The notes under the pieces are model-generated. The model was given only the letters and a program-made list of their open reading frames with translations, was not told the origin of the DNA and did not search any database. Source: Streptomyces virginiae (lineage in GTDB: Bacteria > Actinomycetota > Actinomycetes > Streptomycetales > Streptomycetaceae). From it: a stretch of 64,000 nt of DNA. The position numbers and the translations under genes are program-made. The DNA is taken from contig NZ_JOAK01000010.1 in assembly GCF_000720455.1 (NCBI RefSeq), forward strand, positions 62,001 through 126,000. The letters are read 5' to 3'. Shown piece by piece: positions 37,652 to 46,676 of this stretch. Position 1 is the stretch's first letter, and each line of letters opens with the position of its first letter.

Positions 37652-38913
37652 GACACTCCTTCCGGCCGCCGCAGCAGCATCGCGCTCTGGAAACCGCCGA
37701 ACCCGCTGCCCACGGTCAGCACGGTGTCCACGCGCTGCTCGCGGGCGGTCAGCGGCACGTAGTCGAGGTCGCACTCGGGGTCGGACCGGTAGAGGTTGGC
37801 GGTGGGCGGCACCACGTTGTGCTTCATGGCGAGCGCGCACGCCGCGATCTCCACGGAGCCGATGGCCCCGAGCGAGTGGCCCACCATGGACTTGATCGAG
37901 CTGATCGGGGTGCGGTAGGCGTGGTCGCCCAGAGCGCGCTTGAACGCGGCCGTCTCGTGCCGGTCGTTCTGCACGGTTCCCGATCCGTGGGCGTTGACGT
38001 AGTCGATCGCGTCGGCGTTCAGCCGGGACTGGTCCAGCGCGACCCTGATGGCCTCGGCCATCTCACGGCCGTCCGTCTTCAGACCGGTCATGTGGTAGGC
38101 GTTGAGGCGGGTGGCGTACCCGCTGACCTCGGCGTAGATCGTCGCGCCGCGGGCCCGCGCCCGCTCCAGCTCCTCCAGGACGAAGACGGCCGCGCCCTCG
38201 GCCAGGACGAAGCCGTTGCGGGAGGCGTCGAAGGGGCGGGAGGCGTGCGCGGGGTCGTCGTTGCGGTTGGTGGTGGCCTTGATCGCGTCGAAGCTGGCCA
38301 CCACGACCGGGGTCACCGGGGTGTCGGCCGCTCCGGCCAGCATCACGTCGGCGGTGCCGTCCGCGATCAGCTGTACGGCGTTGCCGACGGCGTCCAGCCC
38401 GGAGGTGCAGCCGTTGGACACCAGGGCCACCGGGCCCTCCGCGCCCACCGTCCACGCGACCTCGGCGGGCATCTTCCCGGGGGTCAGATAGTCGTACATG
38501 TGCGGCGACAGGTAGCCGGGGTCGACCTCCCACTGCCGTCCGGCATCGGACAGCACCAGGTACTCGCGCTCCAGGCTGGTCGCGGCGGCCACGGCGCTGC
38601 CCAGGCTCACGCCGACCCGGGACGGGTCGAGCGCGCCGAAGTCGAGGCGGCTGTCCGACACCGCGTCGCGGGCGCAGACCACGGCGAACTGCGTCGCCCG
38701 GTCCATCCTGCGGACCTCCCGCGGGGTGAGCCCTTCGGCCCCCGCGTCGAAGTCGCACTCGCCCGCGAGCTGGGAGCGGAAGGGGGTGGGGTCGAAGAAG
38801 CTGATCCGGCGGGTCGCGGTACGACCCGCGGCCAGCAGGGACCAGAACTCCTCCGTGCCGCTTCCTCCCGGTGCGCGCACCCCCATACCGGTTATCACGA
38901 CACGACGGGACAT
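37648..38913 (-). CDS. Type II PKS ketosynthase alpha
   Basis: 421 aa decarboxylative condensing enzyme. Nucleophile Cys in [13 protein letters not shown], His in VNAHGSGT and [13 protein letters not shown]. First gene of the minus-strand operon KS-alpha/CLF/ACP/aromatase. A four-fold 11-bp SARP array lies 75 bp upstream, so this operon is a likely direct SARP target. Confidence 0.96.
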   Translation of the reverse strand: MSRRVVITGMGVRAPGGSGTEEFWSLLAAGRTATRRISFFDPTPFRSQLAGECDFDAGAEGLTPREVRRMDRATQFAVVCARDAVSDSRLDFGALDPSRVGVSLGSAVAAATSLEREYLVLSDAGRQWEVDPGYLSPHMYDYLTPGKMPAEVAWTVGAEGPVALVSNGCTSGLDAVGNAVQLIADGTADVMLAGAADTPVTPVVVASFDAIKATTNRNDDPAHASRPFDASRNGFVLAEGAAVFVLEELERARARGATIYAEVSGYATRLNAYHMTGLKTDGREMAEAIRVALDQSRLNADAIDYVNAHGSGTVQNDRHETAAFKRALGDHAYRTPISSIKSMVGHSLGAIGSVEIAACALAMKHNVVPPTANLYRSDPECDLDYVPLTAREQRVDTVLTVGSGFGGFQSAMLLRRPEGVS

Positions 38914-38988
38914 CGAATCGGTTTCCTTCTCGAAGAGGTGACTCGGTAGGACCGGGAGAAACCCGGCCGGATCCCTTGGTAGGCGCAG

Positions 38989-39027
38989 GCGGTCAACCTC
39001 GGCTCAAGAGGCGCTCGATGTGCGCTC
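38989..39027 (-). promoter_or_regulatory. SARP operator array upstream of the minimal PKS operon
   Basis: On the minus strand, four hexamers spaced 11 bp: GAGCGC (39027-39022), GAGCGC (39016-39011), GAGCCG (39005-39000), GACCGC (38994-38989). A -10-like TACCAA begins about 7 bp after the last, the geometry seen at SARP promoters. Confidence 0.8.
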
Positions 39028-39032
39028 AGGAC

Positions 39033-39060
39033 GGACGGCGGTCCAGCGGTTCTCTAGTGC
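39033..39060 (+). promoter_or_regulatory. Weak SARP-type repeat upstream of glycosyltransferase 1
   Basis: GGACGG, CAGCGG and TAGTGC at 39033, 39044 and 39055 keep the 11-bp phase but match the motif less well. Confidence 0.35.
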
Positions 39061-39080
39061 CGCGGTGCACCGTCCGTGCG

Positions 39081-40217
39081 ATGAAGATCCTCTTTATCAC
39101 CGGGGGGAGTCCGGCGACCGTGTTCGCCCTCGCCCCGCTCGCCTCGGCGGCCCGTCTCGCCGGCCATGACGTCCTCGTCGCGTCCCCGGAGGACATGGCC
39201 CCGTACGTCACGGGCACCGGGCTGCCCGTCCTGCCCGTCACCGACGGGACCATGCGCCGCTTCATGTTCGAGGACCGTGCCGGGCGCGAACTGTCCATCC
39301 CCGGCGACCCGCAGGAGCGGATCCGCTTCAACGGGGAGGGGTTCGGACGGCTCGCCGCCGCCTCCCTGCCCCGGCTGCGCGCCCTGGCCGCCGACTGGAG
39401 CCCGGACCTCGTGGTCGGCGGGTCGCTCTGCTACGCGGCGGCGCTGCTCGCCCACGAGCTCCGCGTCCCGTGGGTGCGGCACACCTGGGACCTCGGCGAG
39501 CCGCCGGGCATGGACGCCGGAGCCGCCGCCGAGCTGTCCGCCGAACTCGGCGGGGCCGGGCTGGACGGACTGCCCGTGCCGGAGCTCTGGGTGGACATCT
39601 GCCCGCCGGGGCTGCGCGCCGCGGACCCGGCCCCCGGCCCCCGGCAGTCGATGCGGTTCGTCCCCGCCAACCTGCGCCGGCCGCTGGAGCCGTGGATGCT
39701 GCGCAGGCCGGACCGGCCCCGGGTGTGCGTCACCGCGGGCAGCCGGGTCTCCGGGCCCGACGGGGTGGCCGAACTGGTCGAGCTCGCCCGGACGGTGGAG
39801 GGCCTCGACGGGGAACTGGTGGTCGCCGCCCCGCAGGACGTGGCCGACGCGCTGACCGCCGAGGTGCCCGGGGTCCGGGCCGGCTGGTTCGCCCTGGACA
39901 CCCTGCTGGCCACGTGCGACCTCATCGTCCACCACGGCGGCGGACAGACCGCCATGACCGCCCTGCACGCGGGCGTGCCGCAGCTGCTGGTGCCCACGAT
40001 CCCGAAGATGCTGGAGCCGTGCCGCCGCATCGAGGCCCGTGGCGCGGCCGTGGTGCTGGCCGACGGCGAGCAGTCCGGCGCCCGGATCGCCCGTGCGGCG
40101 GCCACCCTGCTGGCCGGTCCCGGCCCCCGGGAGCGGGCCGCGGAGATCGGTGCGGAGATCGCCGCGCAGCCGGCCCCGGCCCGGGTGGTCTCCGTACTGG
40201 AGTCGCTGCGGGCGTGA
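39081..40217 (+). CDS. GT1-family glycosyltransferase 1
   Basis: 378 aa GT-B enzyme of the type that attaches NDP-deoxysugars to aromatic polyketides. N-terminal MKILFITGGSPATVFALAPL, and the C-terminal nucleotide-binding motif VHHGGGQTAMTALHAGVPQLLVPT with DLIVHHGG His pair. ATG 39081 is divergent from KS-alpha, 167 bp apart. No auxiliary P450-like activator protein is encoded in the cluster. Acceptor and sugar order cannot be predicted. Confidence 0.92.
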   Translation: MKILFITGGSPATVFALAPLASAARLAGHDVLVASPEDMAPYVTGTGLPVLPVTDGTMRRFMFEDRAGRELSIPGDPQERIRFNGEGFGRLAAASLPRLRALAADWSPDLVVGGSLCYAAALLAHELRVPWVRHTWDLGEPPGMDAGAAAELSAELGGAGLDGLPVPELWVDICPPGLRAADPAPGPRQSMRFVPANLRRPLEPWMLRRPDRPRVCVTAGSRVSGPDGVAELVELARTVEGLDGELVVAAPQDVADALTAEVPGVRAGWFALDTLLATCDLIVHHGGGQTAMTALHAGVPQLLVPTIPKMLEPCRRIEARGAAVVLADGEQSGARIARAAATLLAGPGPRERAAEIGAEIAAQPAPARVVSVLESLRA

Positions 40218-40237
40218 CCCGCCTGCCCGACGCACGA

Positions 40238-40272
40238 CGACGGCCCCGCCCGGACCGGGCGGGGCCGTCGTG
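40238..40272. terminator. Terminator between glycosyltransferase 1 and the sugar operon
   Basis: 15-bp perfect stem (40238-40252 with 40258-40272), GGACC loop, between convergent transcripts. Confidence 0.85.
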
Positions 40273-40310
40273 TGCTCTCCCCGTGCGCTCCTCGTGCCGC
40301 GGCGCCGGGG

Positions 40311-41318
40311 TCAGGGCCGGGACGCCGCGCCGGCCTCGCGGGCCACGGCGCTCACCGTCCGGTCCAGGGCCTCGTCCAGCGCGGTACGTGCCCGCCAGCC
40401 CGTCGCGGCCGTGAACGCCGAAGGGTCGACCTCCAGGCTGCGGAAGTCGGTCGGATCGGCGTGCGCGGGCGGCTCCACCGACACCACCGGTACCGGCTCG
40501 GCTCCCGTGTGGCGCGACACGGCGTGCGCCACCGCCCCGAAGACCTCGCCGAGCGGCCGCGCCCGGCCGGTACCGATCAGGAAGTGGCGGCCGGACAGCG
40601 CCTCCGCGTGCGCCAGGGCAGTCGTGAACGCCCGGGCGGCGTCCTCCACGTACAACAGGTCGCGGCGGACCGTGCCGTCGTGCCACATCGTCAGCGGCTC
40701 CCCGGCCAGCGCCCGCCGGATCATGGTGGACACCACCCCGCGGTCGTCGGCCGTCGCAGTGCCCGGCCCGTACACGGGCGGCAGCCTGAGACTGACGGCC
40801 CGGGCCAGGCCCCGCGCCGCGGCTTGCTTCAGCAGGGACTCGGCGGCGTGCTTCTGCCGGTCGTACACCCCCTCGGGGCGGTCCGGTTCGGAGCCGTCGA
40901 TGCGCTCGGCGGTGACCCGCCCCACCTGGGTGTTGCTGGCCGGGAAGACGACCGCGGGCGGGCCCCCGGCGCCGGGGGGACGTTCGGCGAGCAGCGCCAC
41001 CAGGTCCCGGACCAGGCCGACGTTGACCCGCTCCGCCTCCTGGTCGTCCTCGGACAGCCGCCACCCCGACACCCCGCGGATCCGGGCCGTGAAGGGCAGT
41101 ACGGCGTCGGCGCCGGCCACCGCCCGGGCCAGGACGTCCCGCTCGGTGAGGTCGCCGGTGAGCACCTCCACCCGCCCGGCGAGCCGCTCCGGGAGCGGGA
41201 CCGGCCGCCGGGAGACCGCGCGCACCCGGACGGTAGGGTCGGCGGCCAGCTCCCGGACCACGGCCGACCCGAGGAAGCCCGACGCCCCGAGCACCACGAC
41301 CTGCCGCGGCGCGCTCAC
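40311..41318 (-). CDS. NDP-hexose 4-ketoreductase
   Basis: 335 aa extended SDR. NAD(P) motif VVLGASGFLGSAVVREL, VVFPASNTQVG, catalytic Tyr/Lys in GVYDRQKHAAE and GRHFLIGTGRARPLGE. Homologues (AknM/DnmV/EryBIV class) reduce the 4-keto group as the last sugar step. GTG 41318 overlaps the epimerase stop by 4 nt (GTGA); last gene of the five-gene sugar operon. Confidence 0.9.
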   Translation of the reverse strand: MSAPRQVVVLGASGFLGSAVVRELAADPTVRVRAVSRRPVPLPERLAGRVEVLTGDLTERDVLARAVAGADAVLPFTARIRGVSGWRLSEDDQEAERVNVGLVRDLVALLAERPPGAGGPPAVVFPASNTQVGRVTAERIDGSEPDRPEGVYDRQKHAAESLLKQAAARGLARAVSLRLPPVYGPGTATADDRGVVSTMIRRALAGEPLTMWHDGTVRRDLLYVEDAARAFTTALAHAEALSGRHFLIGTGRARPLGEVFGAVAHAVSRHTGAEPVPVVSVEPPAHADPTDFRSLEVDPSAFTAATGWRARTALDEALDRTVSAVAREAGAASRP

Positions 41319-41929
41319 CGCCCGCCTCCACCGAGGGCGCCGGCGCCGGCCTGCACGCAGTCGGCGTACGCGGGCAGCAGCCCGGCCTCGCGGGCAGCGG
41401 CCAGCGTCGGCGCCACCCGGTCGCGCTCGGACAGCACCGCGTCGTGCCCGCCGGGCAGCTCCAGGCCCAGCGCGGGGTCCAGCGGGTGCACGGCCCGCTC
41501 CTTGTCCGCCCGGTAGGCCGCCGACAGCAGGTACACCATCACGGTGTCCTCCTCCAGCGCGGCGAACAGGTGCCCCACACCCGGCGGCAGGTAGAGCGCG
41601 GTGCCCGCCTCCGGGGAGAGCTCCACCCGCTCGCTGCGCCCGAAGGTGGGCGAGCCGAGCCGGAGGTCGACCACCACGTCCAGGGCGCGGCCGCCGGTGC
41701 AGAGCACGTACTTGGCCATGGACCCGGGCGTGGCCGTGTAGTGCACCCCGCGCACCACCCCGCGCCGCGACCGGCTGGTGCTGACCTGGGCGACCGGGAA
41801 GAGCGGGCCGCCCAGTGCCGTGCCGAAGGCGGCCTCCTGGTGCGGCGAGCGGAACGAGCCGCGCTCGTCGTGGAAGACCTCGGGTTCGAAGGCGTACGCG
41901 CCCTCGACCGCCAGCTCGCGGACCTTCAC
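41315..41929 (-). CDS. NDP-4-keto-6-deoxyhexose 3,5- (or 5-) epimerase
   Basis: 204 aa RmlC-like cupin. VFHDERGSFRSPHQEAAF, QVSTSRSRRGVVRGVHY (catalytic His), ALDVVVDLRLGSPTFG and LYLPPGVGHLFAALEEDTVMVYL are family motifs. Epimerisation at C5 converts the sugar to the L series. GTG 41929 overlaps the methyltransferase stop by 4 nt. Confidence 0.93.
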   Translation of the reverse strand: MKVRELAVEGAYAFEPEVFHDERGSFRSPHQEAAFGTALGGPLFPVAQVSTSRSRRGVVRGVHYTATPGSMAKYVLCTGGRALDVVVDLRLGSPTFGRSERVELSPEAGTALYLPPGVGHLFAALEEDTVMVYLLSAAYRADKERAVHPLDPALGLELPGGHDAVLSERDRVAPTLAAAREAGLLPAYADCVQAGAGALGGGGR

Positions 41930-42678
41930 GCGCCACCGCCGGGGCGGGTGGCGACGAACAGCCCCGGTCCGTACAGCTCGTGGCGCACGTACGTGGGCTC
42001 CAGACCGGCCCGCAGGAACGCGTCCCGGTACTCCGTGCGCTCGAACAGGCTCATGACGTGGGTGTCGGTGAAGTGCTCGATGCCGGTGCGGGGGTCCGCG
42101 ACGGTGTAGTGCACCTCCATCCGGCTGGTCCGCCCGGCGCGGACGGTGTGGGAGACCCGGGAGATGGTCCGCTCCCCGGTGCGGACCACATCGGCGCCGA
42201 CCCAGCCGGGCACGAAGCTCTCCGGGCACCACCAGGGTTCGACGACGAGGACGCCGCCGGGCTCCAGGTGCCCGGCCAGGTTCGCGACGGCCGCGTCCAG
42301 GTCGGCGGGGGTCTCCAGGTAACCGACCGAACTGAACATGCAGGTGACGGCGGAGAAGGTGCGGCCGAGCCGGAAGTCGCGCATGTCGCCCTCCGTCAGC
42401 GGCGTCCCGGGGTTGTCGCGGGCGGCGACGGCGAGCATCTCGGCGGACAGGTCCACCCCGGCCACGTGGCCGAAGAAGCCGTTGTGCTCGGCCAGGTGGG
42501 AGCCGGTGCCGCAGGCGACGTCCAGCAGCGAGCCGTCGGCCGGGGGCACCGCGGCGCGCTGCTCGACGAGTTCGCGCACGACGGCCGCCTCGGCCCGGTA
42601 GTCCTTGCCGCGGCCGTGGTAGAAGTCGTGGTAGACGTCGGCGCGGCGGTAGATGAGGGTGTCCGTGCTGGCAGGCAT
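41926..42678 (-). CDS. NDP-3-amino-deoxyhexose N,N-dimethyltransferase
   Basis: 250 aa, DesVI/TylM1/AknX2 class. YHDFYHGRGKDYRAEAA, SAM-binding LLDVACGTGSHLAEH, EGDMRDFRLGRTFSAVTCMFSSVGYL and VVEPWW are the class motifs. It makes a dimethylamino group on the 3-amino sugar produced by the preceding aminotransferase. Starts 33 bp after that gene. Confidence 0.92.
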   Translation of the reverse strand: MPASTDTLIYRRADVYHDFYHGRGKDYRAEAAVVRELVEQRAAVPPADGSLLDVACGTGSHLAEHNGFFGHVAGVDLSAEMLAVAARDNPGTPLTEGDMRDFRLGRTFSAVTCMFSSVGYLETPADLDAAVANLAGHLEPGGVLVVEPWWCPESFVPGWVGADVVRTGERTISRVSHTVRAGRTSRMEVHYTVADPRTGIEHFTDTHVMSLFERTEYRDAFLRAGLEPTYVRHELYGPGLFVATRPGGGA

Positions 42679-42711
42679 GGTGTGGGCCTTTCGATCGGGC
42701 GGTTGGGGCGG

Positions 42712-43836
42712 CTAGAGCGTCCGCAGGACCTCGTGGAGGGCCTCGATGACCTTGTCCTGCACGGCCTCCGGCAGCGACGGGTACATGGGCAGCGAGAAGA
42801 TCTCCCCGGCCAGCCGCTCGGTGACCGGCAGCGAGCCGGCCTCCACACCGAGGTGGGCGAAGCCGCGCATCGTGTGGACCGGCCACGGATAGCTGATGTT
42901 GAGGGAGATGTCGTAGCGCTCCTTGAGGGCGCTGATGATCTCGTCGCGGCGCGGGTGGCGCACCACGTACACGTAGTACACGTGCTCGTTGCCCGCGGCC
43001 GTGGCCGGCAGGGTCAGCCCGCCCGGCCCGCACAGCCCGGCGAGCCCCTCGGCGTAGCGGCGCGCCACCCGGCGCCGGCCCGCCACGTAGGCGTCGAGCC
43101 GGGTCAGCTTGCGGCGCAGGATCTCGGCCTGGACCTCGTCGAGCCGGCTGTTGTGGCCGGGCGTCCGCTCGACGTAGTACACCTCCTCCATGCCGTAGTA
43201 CCGCAGCCGGCGCAGCGCGCGGTCGGTGTCGGCGGAGCCGGTCAGGACGGCCCCGCCGTCGCCGTACGCCCCCAGCACCTTGGTCGGGTAGAAGGAGAAC
43301 GCCGCGGCGTCGCCCATGGTCCCGGCCGGCGCTCCGTGGTGCCGGGCGCCGTGGGCCTGCGCGCAGTCCTCCACGATCGCCAGCCCGTGCTCGTCGGCCA
43401 GGCGCCGCAGCGGGGCCATGTCCACGCACTGGCCGTACAGGTGCACCGGCAGCAGCGCCTTGGTGCGCGGGGTGATCGCCGCGGCCACCTGGTCGGTGTC
43501 CATCAGGTGGTCCTCGGCGCGGACGTCCACGAAGACCGGGACGGCGCCCGCCGCGTCGATGGCGACGACGGTCGGCGCGGCGGTGTTCGAGACGGTGACG
43601 ACCTCGTCGCCGCGGCCCACGCCGAGGGACTCCAGCGCCAGCTGGACCGCGTTGGTGCCGTTGTCGACGCCGACGCAGTGCGGCAGGCCGTGGCGGGCGG
43701 CGAACTCGGCCTCGAAGCCGCGCACGCTCTCGCCCAGCACCAGCCGGCCGCTGGCGAAGACCTGCTGCACGGCGTCGAGGATGTCCTCCCGCTCCGCCTC
43801 GTACTCCGGAAGGTAGTCCCAGACATGGGTGGTCAC
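42712..43836 (-). CDS. NDP-3-keto-deoxyhexose aminotransferase (DegT/DnrJ/EryC1)
   Basis: 374 aa PLP enzyme, 3-aminotransferase class (DesV/TylB/AknZ). [34 protein letters not shown], and the PLP Lys in [21 protein letters not shown] 43836 overlaps the dehydratase stop by 4 nt. In the operon it aminates C3 of the 2,6-dideoxy-3,4-diketo sugar. Confidence 0.94.
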   Translation of the reverse strand: MTTHVWDYLPEYEAEREDILDAVQQVFASGRLVLGESVRGFEAEFAARHGLPHCVGVDNGTNAVQLALESLGVGRGDEVVTVSNTAAPTVVAIDAAGAVPVFVDVRAEDHLMDTDQVAAAITPRTKALLPVHLYGQCVDMAPLRRLADEHGLAIVEDCAQAHGARHHGAPAGTMGDAAAFSFYPTKVLGAYGDGGAVLTGSADTDRALRRLRYYGMEEVYYVERTPGHNSRLDEVQAEILRRKLTRLDAYVAGRRRVARRYAEGLAGLCGPGGLTLPATAAGNEHVYYVYVVRHPRRDEIISALKERYDISLNISYPWPVHTMRGFAHLGVEAGSLPVTERLAGEIFSLPMYPSLPEAVQDKVIEALHEVLRTL

Positions 43837-45191
43837 TCGTCGTCCTCCTTGTAGAAGCCCGCGAACGTCAGCAGGCTCCGGGCCTCGACGTTCAGGTGGT
43901 TGCCGTAGCGCACGAAGTCGGTGAGCTGGCGCAGGGTGATCCAGGCGTAGTCGTCGGGCACCCGCAGCGGGAAGTCGTCCCCGACCTCGACCAGCAGGTA
44001 GCGGTTCTGCGCGTGGTAGAAGCGACCGCCCTCCTCCGAATGGACCCGGTCGAAGCGGATCCGCTCCGGGGGCGCCTCCAGCACCTCCGAGAGGAACCGC
44101 GGCCGGCGTTCCTCGGGCAGGCCGCGGTAACTGTCGGGCTGGCACTGCACGGTCGGGGCCATCTCCACGCCGTCGAAGCCGCCCGTCTCGGTCCGGGCCT
44201 GCATCAGGACGTGCAGCACGCCCCCGATACGGCGGACCAGGAAGGCGATGACGCCCTGGCTGCGCGGTTCGAACATGGGCTGGTGCCAGCGCGCCACCTC
44301 CCGGCTGTCGGTCTCGACGGACACCCCGATGACGGCGAAGTGCTGGTCCCGGTCGTGGACCAGGGCACCGTCGCGCCGGCTCCACCCCTCGACCTTGGTG
44401 AGCGGGACCAGCTGCCGGGTCAGCGTGCAGCGGTTCTTGGCCTCGGTGAACCAGCTCAGCAGGTGGGTGGTGTCGTGCAGGGCCACGTTGCCGGGGGCCC
44501 AGGAGCGGGCCAGCGCGCCCCGGAAGGTGTCCGCGACCAGATCGGCGTCACGGTCCCGCCACGAGGCGGCGCCGGCCAGGACCGTCCGGGTGTCCATGTT
44601 GACCAGGTTCGGCTCGCGCAGCAGCAGGGCGATCTGCTCGAAGTCCAGCCAGCAGAAGTCCTCCAGCACGGGGACGTCCCCGTCGACCTGCACGATCATG
44701 TTGCGGTTGCGCTTGGCCAGGAACCAGGACGCCTGCTCCGACTGCAGGACGTCCGACAGGACCCGGCCCGAGCGCGGCGCCGTGAAGTACTCCAGGTAGG
44801 GGACCGACCTGCCGCCGTGCGCACCGGTGAAGTTGGACCGGGTCGCCTGCACGGTCGGCGAGAGCTGGAGGCCGTTGACGTTGCCCGGCTCCATCTTGAC
44901 CTGGAGCAGGAAGTGCGGGACGCCCCCGAACTCCTTGACCAGGATGCCCAGGACGCCCTGCTCCGGCTGGACGATGATCGGCTGCTGCCAGGCACTCACC
45001 TCCCGGCCGGAGTCCGCCACGTCCAGCCCCTCGACGGTGAAGAACCGCCCGGTGCGGTGGACGAGGTTGCCCGAGTCGGGGTCGGTGCGCCAGCCGTCGA
45101 GGGCGTCGAGCGGGATCCGATCCACCCGGTAGCCGTGGGCACGGCGCCGCCCCGCGTACCAGTCATGGAATTCAGCTATGCCGGAGAACAC
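43833..45191 (-). CDS. NDP-4-keto-6-deoxyglucose 2,3-dehydratase
   Basis: 452 aa, duplicated two-domain enzyme of the AknN/TylX3/EvaA class that removes the C2 hydroxyl. The two repeats begin [22 protein letters not shown] and [22 protein letters not shown]; each has a [25 protein letters not shown] block. GTG 45191 (SD GGAAGG, 7 nt) starts the protein at [18 protein letters not shown], as in relatives; an upstream ATG would add 81 unrelated residues. First gene of the sugar operon. Confidence 0.92.
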   Translation of the reverse strand: MFSGIAEFHDWYAGRRRAHGYRVDRIPLDALDGWRTDPDSGNLVHRTGRFFTVEGLDVADSGREVSAWQQPIIVQPEQGVLGILVKEFGGVPHFLLQVKMEPGNVNGLQLSPTVQATRSNFTGAHGGRSVPYLEYFTAPRSGRVLSDVLQSEQASWFLAKRNRNMIVQVDGDVPVLEDFCWLDFEQIALLLREPNLVNMDTRTVLAGAASWRDRDADLVADTFRGALARSWAPGNVALHDTTHLLSWFTEAKNRCTLTRQLVPLTKVEGWSRRDGALVHDRDQHFAVIGVSVETDSREVARWHQPMFEPRSQGVIAFLVRRIGGVLHVLMQARTETGGFDGVEMAPTVQCQPDSYRGLPEERRPRFLSEVLEAPPERIRFDRVHSEEGGRFYHAQNRYLLVEVGDDFPLRVPDDYAWITLRQLTDFVRYGNHLNVEARSLLTFAGFYKEDDE

Positions 45192-45344
45192 GCGGCCACC
45201 TTCCGTGCGGAAAATTCCATCCCATTCCCCCAGAGGAATGCCTGCTTTCCGAGGAGAACAGCCTTTGTGCGGAATCGCATGGCGCCGATCCTGCCAGACG
45301 ATTTCCCTTCCGGTCACCCCGCGCGGGCTTCTGTATTCCCTTAC

Positions 45345-45383
45345 GAGCGGAACATGACCGGTATTCGAGCGGGGCCCGAGCGG
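45345..45383. promoter_or_regulatory. SARP operator array between sugar operon and serine hydrolase 2
   Basis: Four hexamers at exact 11-bp steps: GAGCGG (45345), GACCGG (45356), GAGCGG (45367), GAGCGG (45378). The last ends 94 bp before the hydrolase GTG. The orientation favours the hydrolase/glycosyltransferase operon; it may also affect the divergent sugar operon, whose start is 154 bp away. Confidence 0.8.
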
Positions 45384-45477
45384 CGGTCGGATCATCACAG
45401 GTCGGAGCCGACCGAAAGCCGCCCCGGGACCCACCCGGGCGAAGCGGCCGCACCTCCCTCGCGAAGGACGGAAGACT

Positions 45478-46644
45478 GTGCAGCAATATCCCCAGGCAGG
45501 GCTGGCCGAGGACGCGTTCGCCGACGTCGCGCGCGCCTTCGAGGAGAACTTCGCCGCGGGCGAGGAGGTGGGCGCGGCCGTCTGCGTCTACCACCGGGGC
45601 CGTCCGGTGGTGGACCTGTGGGCCGGCTGGTCCGACCCCGACCGCGCCGACCCCTGGCGGGCCGGCACGGTGGGCGTCCTCGCCTCCCCGACCAAGGCGC
45701 TGGTCACCGCGGCCTTCCTGCACCTGTGGCAGGAACAGGGCCTCGACCTCGACGAGCCGGTCGCGGCGCACTGGCCCGAGTTCGCCGCCAACGGCAAGGC
45801 GGCCATCACCCCCCGGATGATCCTCTCCCACCGCTCCGGGGTGGTCTGCCTCGACCACGCCCCGCTGTCACTGGCGGCCCTGCGCGCCCACACTCCGGTG
45901 GCCGAGGCGCTGGCCGCGGCCCGCCCCGAGTGGGAGCCGGACACCGCGCACGGCTACCACGCCACCACCTACGGGCACCTGCTGAGCGAGCTGATCCGCC
46001 GCCGCACCGGCCTGACCGTCGGCCGCTACTTCGCCCGTCACCTGGCGGGCCCCCTCGGCCTCGACGCGTACATCGGGCTCCCCGCCGGCACCGACGCCCA
46101 CCTCGCCACCATGCTGGAGTCCAAGGCGGAGGCCCTGATGGCCGGCGCCGACCCCGGCGAGGTCGTCGAGCTGCGCGAACCCAGCACGCTCACCTACCGG
46201 GCGACCATCGGCAGCATGTCCCAGGATCCGGCCGACCCGGCCGTCGAGGACCCCTCGTACGGCGGCCTCGCCAGCGCCCACGCCCTGGCCCGGCTCTTCG
46301 CCGCGCTGGTCGGCGAGGTCGACGGCGTCCGCCTCGTCGGAGCCGACGTCACCGCCGAACTGGCCCGCCCGCACTCCAGCGGCACCTGCGAGGTCATGCT
46401 GACCCCGCTCACCTGGGGGCTGGGGGTGCAGCTCCCGGACAGCGCGGTTTTCCCCGCCGACGCCGGACTGAAGAATTCCTTCGGGTTGAGCGGGGCGAAC
46501 GGCGTCTTCACTTTCGCCGACCCCGAGCGCGAGCTGGCATTCGGATACGTCCCGAATATGGGCTCCGCGGTGATGGGAAGCATGGACGGCAGGATCCGCA
46601 GGCTCGTCGAGGCCGTTTTCCGCAGCGTCGACCGAATTCTGTGA
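45478..46644 (+). CDS. Beta-lactamase-family serine hydrolase/acyltransferase, copy 2
   Basis: 388 aa paralogue of the protein at 32165, with long identical stretches (VAAHWPEF, NGKAAITPRMIL, YHATTYGHLLSELIRRRTGL). SPTK and Tyr motifs are kept. Divergence is concentrated in the last 120 residues (for example VVELREPSTLTYRATIG), near the substrate pocket of this fold, which suggests different substrates. GTG 45478 with the same leader as copy 1. Probably co-transcribed with glycosyltransferase 2, 32 bp downstream. Confidence 0.86.
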   Translation: MQQYPQAGLAEDAFADVARAFEENFAAGEEVGAAVCVYHRGRPVVDLWAGWSDPDRADPWRAGTVGVLASPTKALVTAAFLHLWQEQGLDLDEPVAAHWPEFAANGKAAITPRMILSHRSGVVCLDHAPLSLAALRAHTPVAEALAAARPEWEPDTAHGYHATTYGHLLSELIRRRTGLTVGRYFARHLAGPLGLDAYIGLPAGTDAHLATMLESKAEALMAGADPGEVVELREPSTLTYRATIGSMSQDPADPAVEDPSYGGLASAHALARLFAALVGEVDGVRLVGADVTAELARPHSSGTCEVMLTPLTWGLGVQLPDSAVFPADAGLKNSFGLSGANGVFTFADPERELAFGYVPNMGSAVMGSMDGRIRRLVEAVFRSVDRIL

Positions 46645-46676
46645 ACCACCGCACCGTCCGAATCTAAGGAGTCCTC

